Positions 59,529-64,000 of a DNA stretch of 64,000 bases are shown piece after piece (the stretch's first letter is position 1; each line of letters begins with the position of its first letter). The position numbers were made by a program, and so were the translations under genes. The notes under the pieces are model-generated. The model made no database searches and was not told the DNA's origin. It saw nothing but the letters and a program-made list of their open reading frames with translations. Source of the stretch: Lineolata rhizophorae. Taxonomy: Eukaryota; Ascomycota; Dothideomycetes; Lineolatales; Lineolataceae. The stretch spans positions 1,124,602 through 1,188,601 of the forward strand of contig MU001672.1 in NCBI GenBank assembly GCA_010093515.1. Reading direction: 5' to 3'.

Positions 59529-60884
59529 ATGCCCACTCCGAGCGATCCCGTTGTAGTCGGCGACACTGCCCCCGATAGCTTCCTGGCGTCGCCGCGGTCG
59601 CCGGCCCAGCTCGGCATCGCCCGATTGACGCCTTCGCGGTCGCCTTCGAGTTGCCCGCCGGACGACCGCACCGCCAACGCTGACAACGCGGCCGCGGCGG
59701 CTAGGACGGCGGCGCAACCGGATGAAGAAACCCGCGCGTCCGGTGCGAACGGACCCGTTGACTCGGACCTCATTCGCGACGACGACGACGGCGGCGACGC
59801 GCCCCGCGAGCCTACGAGGCCGGGCCTGCCAACCCCGCCGCCCGAGGAGGCCAATGCCGGTGACAGGGCCGGCGAGACGGCGGAAGAGGCTGGAGAGGCG
59901 CGAAGAGGTACGAAGCAGATGGACGCTGCGGAGGTGAGGCCCATCAGGGACACGCCCAGCCCGCTGAGCTCCGTCGACGAGACGTCGGAGTGCGAGAACG
60001 CTCGTGTGGCCGGTACGGCGCATTCGTCGCCTGTCGACGAGGCCGCCCCGTCGTATGGGTACGGATTGGTGGAGTCGCCGTTTCCTCGGCATCGGGTACG
60101 TGCAACTAACCGGCGCGCTAATCGCTTGTTCTGCTGTGAAACTTGCGCTGATCGTCGACACGGGCGATGCAGTTTCTACCAAACTCCAGCTCTTCCTTCT
60201 TGCAGCCTGGAAGCAGGTTTATCGGCTCTCAGCAGTCTGATCGTCAAGTATATGAGGTTCAAGTCGAGATCAAACATGTTGATATGGCGGAATCTTTTCT
60301 GTGTGGATACCTTCGGATTCAAGGTGCGTTTTGTCTTACCCGTGTGTTTTAGGTCTTGGCTTTCAGGCCATCGCGACCGACCTTACTCTAACATCGTCCA
60401 GGCCTGACGGAGGACCACGCTACGTTGACGACGTACTTCGAGGGCGAGATCATCGGCACCAAATACACGTTTCAGACGCGCCATCCTGAGTGGGGCTCTA
60501 ACGAAAGGACAGACATGCAGCACTGGGGCCGTTTCCCGGCCTGGCGTCCCCTCGCCAAGCAGGCCAAAAGACAGGATTTCAATTACAAGAACTTCCTCCA
60601 AAGGGAGAATATCTTCATGCGGTGGAAGGAGCACTTCCTCGTGCCGGACCATAAGGTCAGGGCCATCTCTGGCGCGAGTTTTGAGGGGTTCTATTACATA
60701 TGCTTCAACCAAGTCTCCGGGGACGTCAGCGGGATCTACTTCCATGCGAGGAGCGAGAAGTAAGTTATCCTGGTACACGTTACGAACATCGGCCTCTAAC
60801 ATCAGCTCGTCCTGCAGATTCCAACAACTCGAGCTCAAGCACGTCCCGGATTATGGGTGCACGGGCGCTCTGGAGTTTCGATGA
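59529..60884 (+). CDS. GID4: GID4/VID24 substrate receptor of the GID/CTLH E3 ligase
   Basis: Substrate receptor that recognises N-terminal proline degrons, targeting gluconeogenic enzymes for degradation after glucose return (established in yeast). Exons are 59529-60095, 60173-60323, 60402-60759 and 60818-60884, giving 380 aa. The first half is a disordered Pro/Ala/Glu/Asp-rich extension. The conserved beta-barrel domain starts at SSSFLQPGSRFIGSQQSDRQ and continues with YEVQVEIKHVDMAESFLCGY, LRIQGLTEDHATLTTYFEGE, YTFQTRHPEWGSNERTDMQH and FPAWRPLAKQAKR. It ends with RWKEHFLVPDHKV, ISGASFEGFYYICFNQV and GIYFHARSEKFQQLELKHV. Intron junctions (H-R/F-L, Q-G/L-T, E-K/F-Q) all restore the family alignment. 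Confidence 0.95.
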
Positions 60885-61524
60885 GTGACGATATGGAACG
60901 AAATAGCTAGGGTAGCAAAATTGCATGTTGATGACTGGCGGGGCAAACTATTTGGCGCTTTCGGAACGGTGGCAGATGATGCGTGGCATTCTCCATTACA
61001 TTTTATTTTTGGCAACTCATTATTCTTTTTTTTTGATTATCAGATTTGAAGTTGCGCCAAAGAAAGGGTGTGCGCGCATCATGCATACTAAGTTTTCTTT
61101 TTTCCCTTTTTTCTTCTTGTCATTCTAGGGTGGGTGGAGGATGCTACTGCTGCCTTTTTATCGTGTATGAGTCTACTGGTTGGGAAGGTGGATTTGAAGT
61201 TTTTAATTCTCTTCTGTCATTAGCGCCAAACTAGTTTGCCGCGGAGATATTTTTCTCAGGCCTACTTGTCCAAGAAACAGTACCTGGAAAGGTTGCGCTG
61301 CATATCGTCAGGTGCTTGAAGGTTGCCGTTGAATGATGGCTAAAACAGCCCTTGAGAGTACCAGGATCCAGCGTGGTTTTTGCTTGCCTCGTTTCGCTAC
61401 CGGCGTTCTGACCCAAACCTCGAAACTCAACACCGCCACCAACCAAACCCTCCACGGAGCACAACACCACAACACTTGACTTGGAACTTCGCGTTCGTGG
61501 TTCCTAGATTAGAATTCTTTCAAA
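60885..61524. other. Intergenic, GID4 3' flank and TRM8 promoter
   Basis: 640 bp in tandem orientation. T-rich stretches (about 61021-61034 and 61094-61121) follow GID4. C/A-rich DNA precedes TRM8. Nothing else recognised. Confidence 0.5.
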
Positions 61525-62552
<1,028 letters not shown>

Positions 62553-62735
62553 GAAGTACCGCAACGCCACTAACAATAATAGGCACGTTGTAATAGGAAA
62601 CCATTTTATGCCATGGCACAGTGGATCATGCCAACGCTCTACTCTGCAACTATGTGACTAGACAAATGAACCAGAATGGCAAGCCAAGCTAGACCTCCAA
62701 CACCATGCTGAAGCAAAGGACAAATGCCCTTTTTT

Positions 62736-63689
62736 CTAGTCACTGAGGCCACCCCACTCGTCGCTACTATCTTCCTCTCCATGACCATGCTCCTCATCTC
62801 CACTGTCGTCCTTATTCCTCCAGTCGTTCAACCTTTCATCCCCCAACGCCTCCTTCACTTTGCCTCTCGCTACCTTGTTGGGCGACGTATCTTCTAAGTC
62901 CTTCAGTGGCCTCAGCAACGAGTCCAGAGGGATATTGCTATCGCGATCCGCATCAACTTTGTCAAGCTCGTCCACGTAAATATCCAATACATGATACCGC
63001 AAGCCATTTGGTATTTTTGCGTCGGTCGGGTTAAGCGGCGTCGCGGCGAGAGTGTCCATATACGCCTTGATAGCTTCGTGGTTGGACCAGTCATTTTTCG
63101 CAAGATAGCGGAAAGACGCAGCGAGGTACTGGCGCACGAGGAAAAGGAACTTGTCCATCCTGCATCACCCTCACTGTTAGCAAACAAACAGATCCCAGGC
63201 TTCCCCTAGACCGAAAGAGAACACTTGAGAGCATTTCACACACCGGAGCACATCGATGCCAGGCCACTCCCTCGCCATTGTCTTCCAAAACGCGTCCAAA
63301 AATGGCAGTACGACATCTCCCTGCAGCACGTCGACCAGCTCTGCGAGCTCGATAGCCAGCCGCCGCTGCGTGCGCACCTTATCACTCATCCACACGCAGT
63401 AGAAGAGACCCTTCCATAGCTTGAGCAGCTCAAGCTCGTCCAGCTCGTGTCGACTGGCTAGGAACGTCCGCAGGCTATCGAGCGCTTTGTCCCGAGTGCG
63501 CTTGTCTATTAGGGGTTTAACGAAGGAAGTTAGTATCGGAGGGTAAGGTCGAAAGTTTCGTTCGCCTTGTTCAAGGCGCGTAGACAAGAAACAAAGGGGA
63601 TATCTTGGGGGATGAGATCTGCTGCGATCCATACCATTGGCTGCGAGCTGCTTAACGAACAAGTTGCTGGATCTGGTAGAAGTCTCCAT
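62736..63689 (-). CDS. RRP1: Ribosomal RNA processing protein RRP1 (NOP52)
   Basis: Nucleolar factor for processing of the 27S pre-rRNA to 25S in 60S subunit assembly. Exons are 63689-63635, 63505-63244 and 63159-62736, giving 246 aa. The conserved N-terminal domain shows SNLFVKQLAAND, TRDKALDSLRTFLASR, LELLKLWKGLFYCVWMSDKV, RTQRRLAIELAELV, MDKFLFLVRQYLAASFRYL and IPNGLRYHVLDIYVDELDKV. The C-terminus is acidic (DDSGDEEHGHGEEDSSDEW), as often in nucleolar proteins. Intron 1 is 129 nt, longer than most here. The start is ATG at 63689. Confidence 0.94.
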
Positions 63690-64000
63690 GGTCAAAGAAG
63701 GTAAAACATCTACTATAAGGCTGAAGATCGCTCCCGAGAGAATTGGAGGGGAGCCCTAGCGCGTCGCCGTCAAATCCTTTATCGATAAAGACTCTAGTAC
63801 CACACAGGTCTAGAAAGCCCTTTAAGGCCCTATATACATCTTAAGTTTAAGGATATAAAGACTTTAAAAGTATCGCTAAAGATTTATAGATAGCTTATAT
63901 ACAAAGTCTAACTTATAAGACTCTAGCGATTAATAACATAGGATAGATAAAGTTGTAAGATAACGTGTTTCATCACCGAGTCGTCAATATCACCGAGTCG
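63690..64000. other. RRP1 upstream region and AT-rich tract
   Basis: The RRP1 promoter must begin here. From about 63.78 kb the DNA turns very AT-rich and TpA-rich (13 of 60 bases are G/C in 63841-63900), resembling repeat DNA eroded by C-to-T mutation (RIP) in ascomycetes. No element could be identified. Confidence 0.5.
63972..64000. repeat. 17-bp tandem repeat cut by window edge
   Basis: ATCACCGAGTCGTCAAT is followed directly by a second copy of its first 12 bases (63989-64000), where the window ends. It may be the start of a longer array. Confidence 0.7.

Overview
The window is nuclear DNA of a filamentous ascomycete (Pezizomycotina, most likely Sordariomycetes). The evidence is short introns (mostly 50-100 nt) with GT..AG borders, genes on both strands, fungal-type orthologues throughout (RSC7, TIM44, CAF40, GID4, APQ12, MRPS18), a Ser/Ala-rich GPI-type surface protein, and an AT-rich tail that looks like degraded repeat DNA. 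There are 24 protein-coding genes, one cut by the left edge. I found no tRNA, rRNA, CRISPR or intact transposon. Nearly all genes are conserved single-copy housekeeping genes; no multi-gene novel system is evident. Exon coordinates were derived by hand from reading frame, splice borders and the expected protein alignment.

Region 1 (1-20.6 kb): 3' part of DNA ligase I (+), APQ12 (-), a signal-peptide/single-TM protein (-), the exosome nuclease DIS3 (-) divergent from V-ATPase subunit H VMA13 (+), then RSC7 (-). Large gene-free spaces lie at 3.3-5.0, 6.2-10.0 and 15.3-18.3 kb.

Region 2 (20.6-28.9 kb): 8.3 kb without a recognisable gene, GC-rich, with a strong strand skew (G-rich on + up to about 23.4 kb, C-rich on + from about 24 to 25.9 kb), suggesting two diverging leaders or non-coding transcripts.

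Region 3 (28.9-43 kb): compact housekeeping genes: PRP11/SF3A2 (-), OLA1 (-), a PPPDE-type peptidase (+), mitochondrial uS11m (-) divergent from TIM44 (+), TMA20 (+), SGT2 (-), CAF40 (+).

Region 4 (43-53 kb): more variable content: a GPI-type secreted protein with an 8-residue repeat (+), a PIN/auxin-efflux-like transporter (+), the sphingoid-base kinase LCB4 (-), and a divergent casein-kinase-1-like gene (+) preceded by AT-rich DNA.

Region 5 (53.8-64 kb): SEC26 beta-COP (-), a seven-exon mago nashi gene (+), GID4/VID24 (+), TRM8 (+), RRP1 (-), then an AT-rich tract ending in a 17-bp tandem repeat cut by the window edge. Functional themes are RNA processing (DIS3, PRP11, MAGO, CAF40, TRM8, RRP1), translation and quality control (OLA1, TMA20, SGT2, GID4), mitochondrial biogenesis (uS11m, TIM44) and endomembrane/vacuole function (SEC26, VMA13, LCB4).
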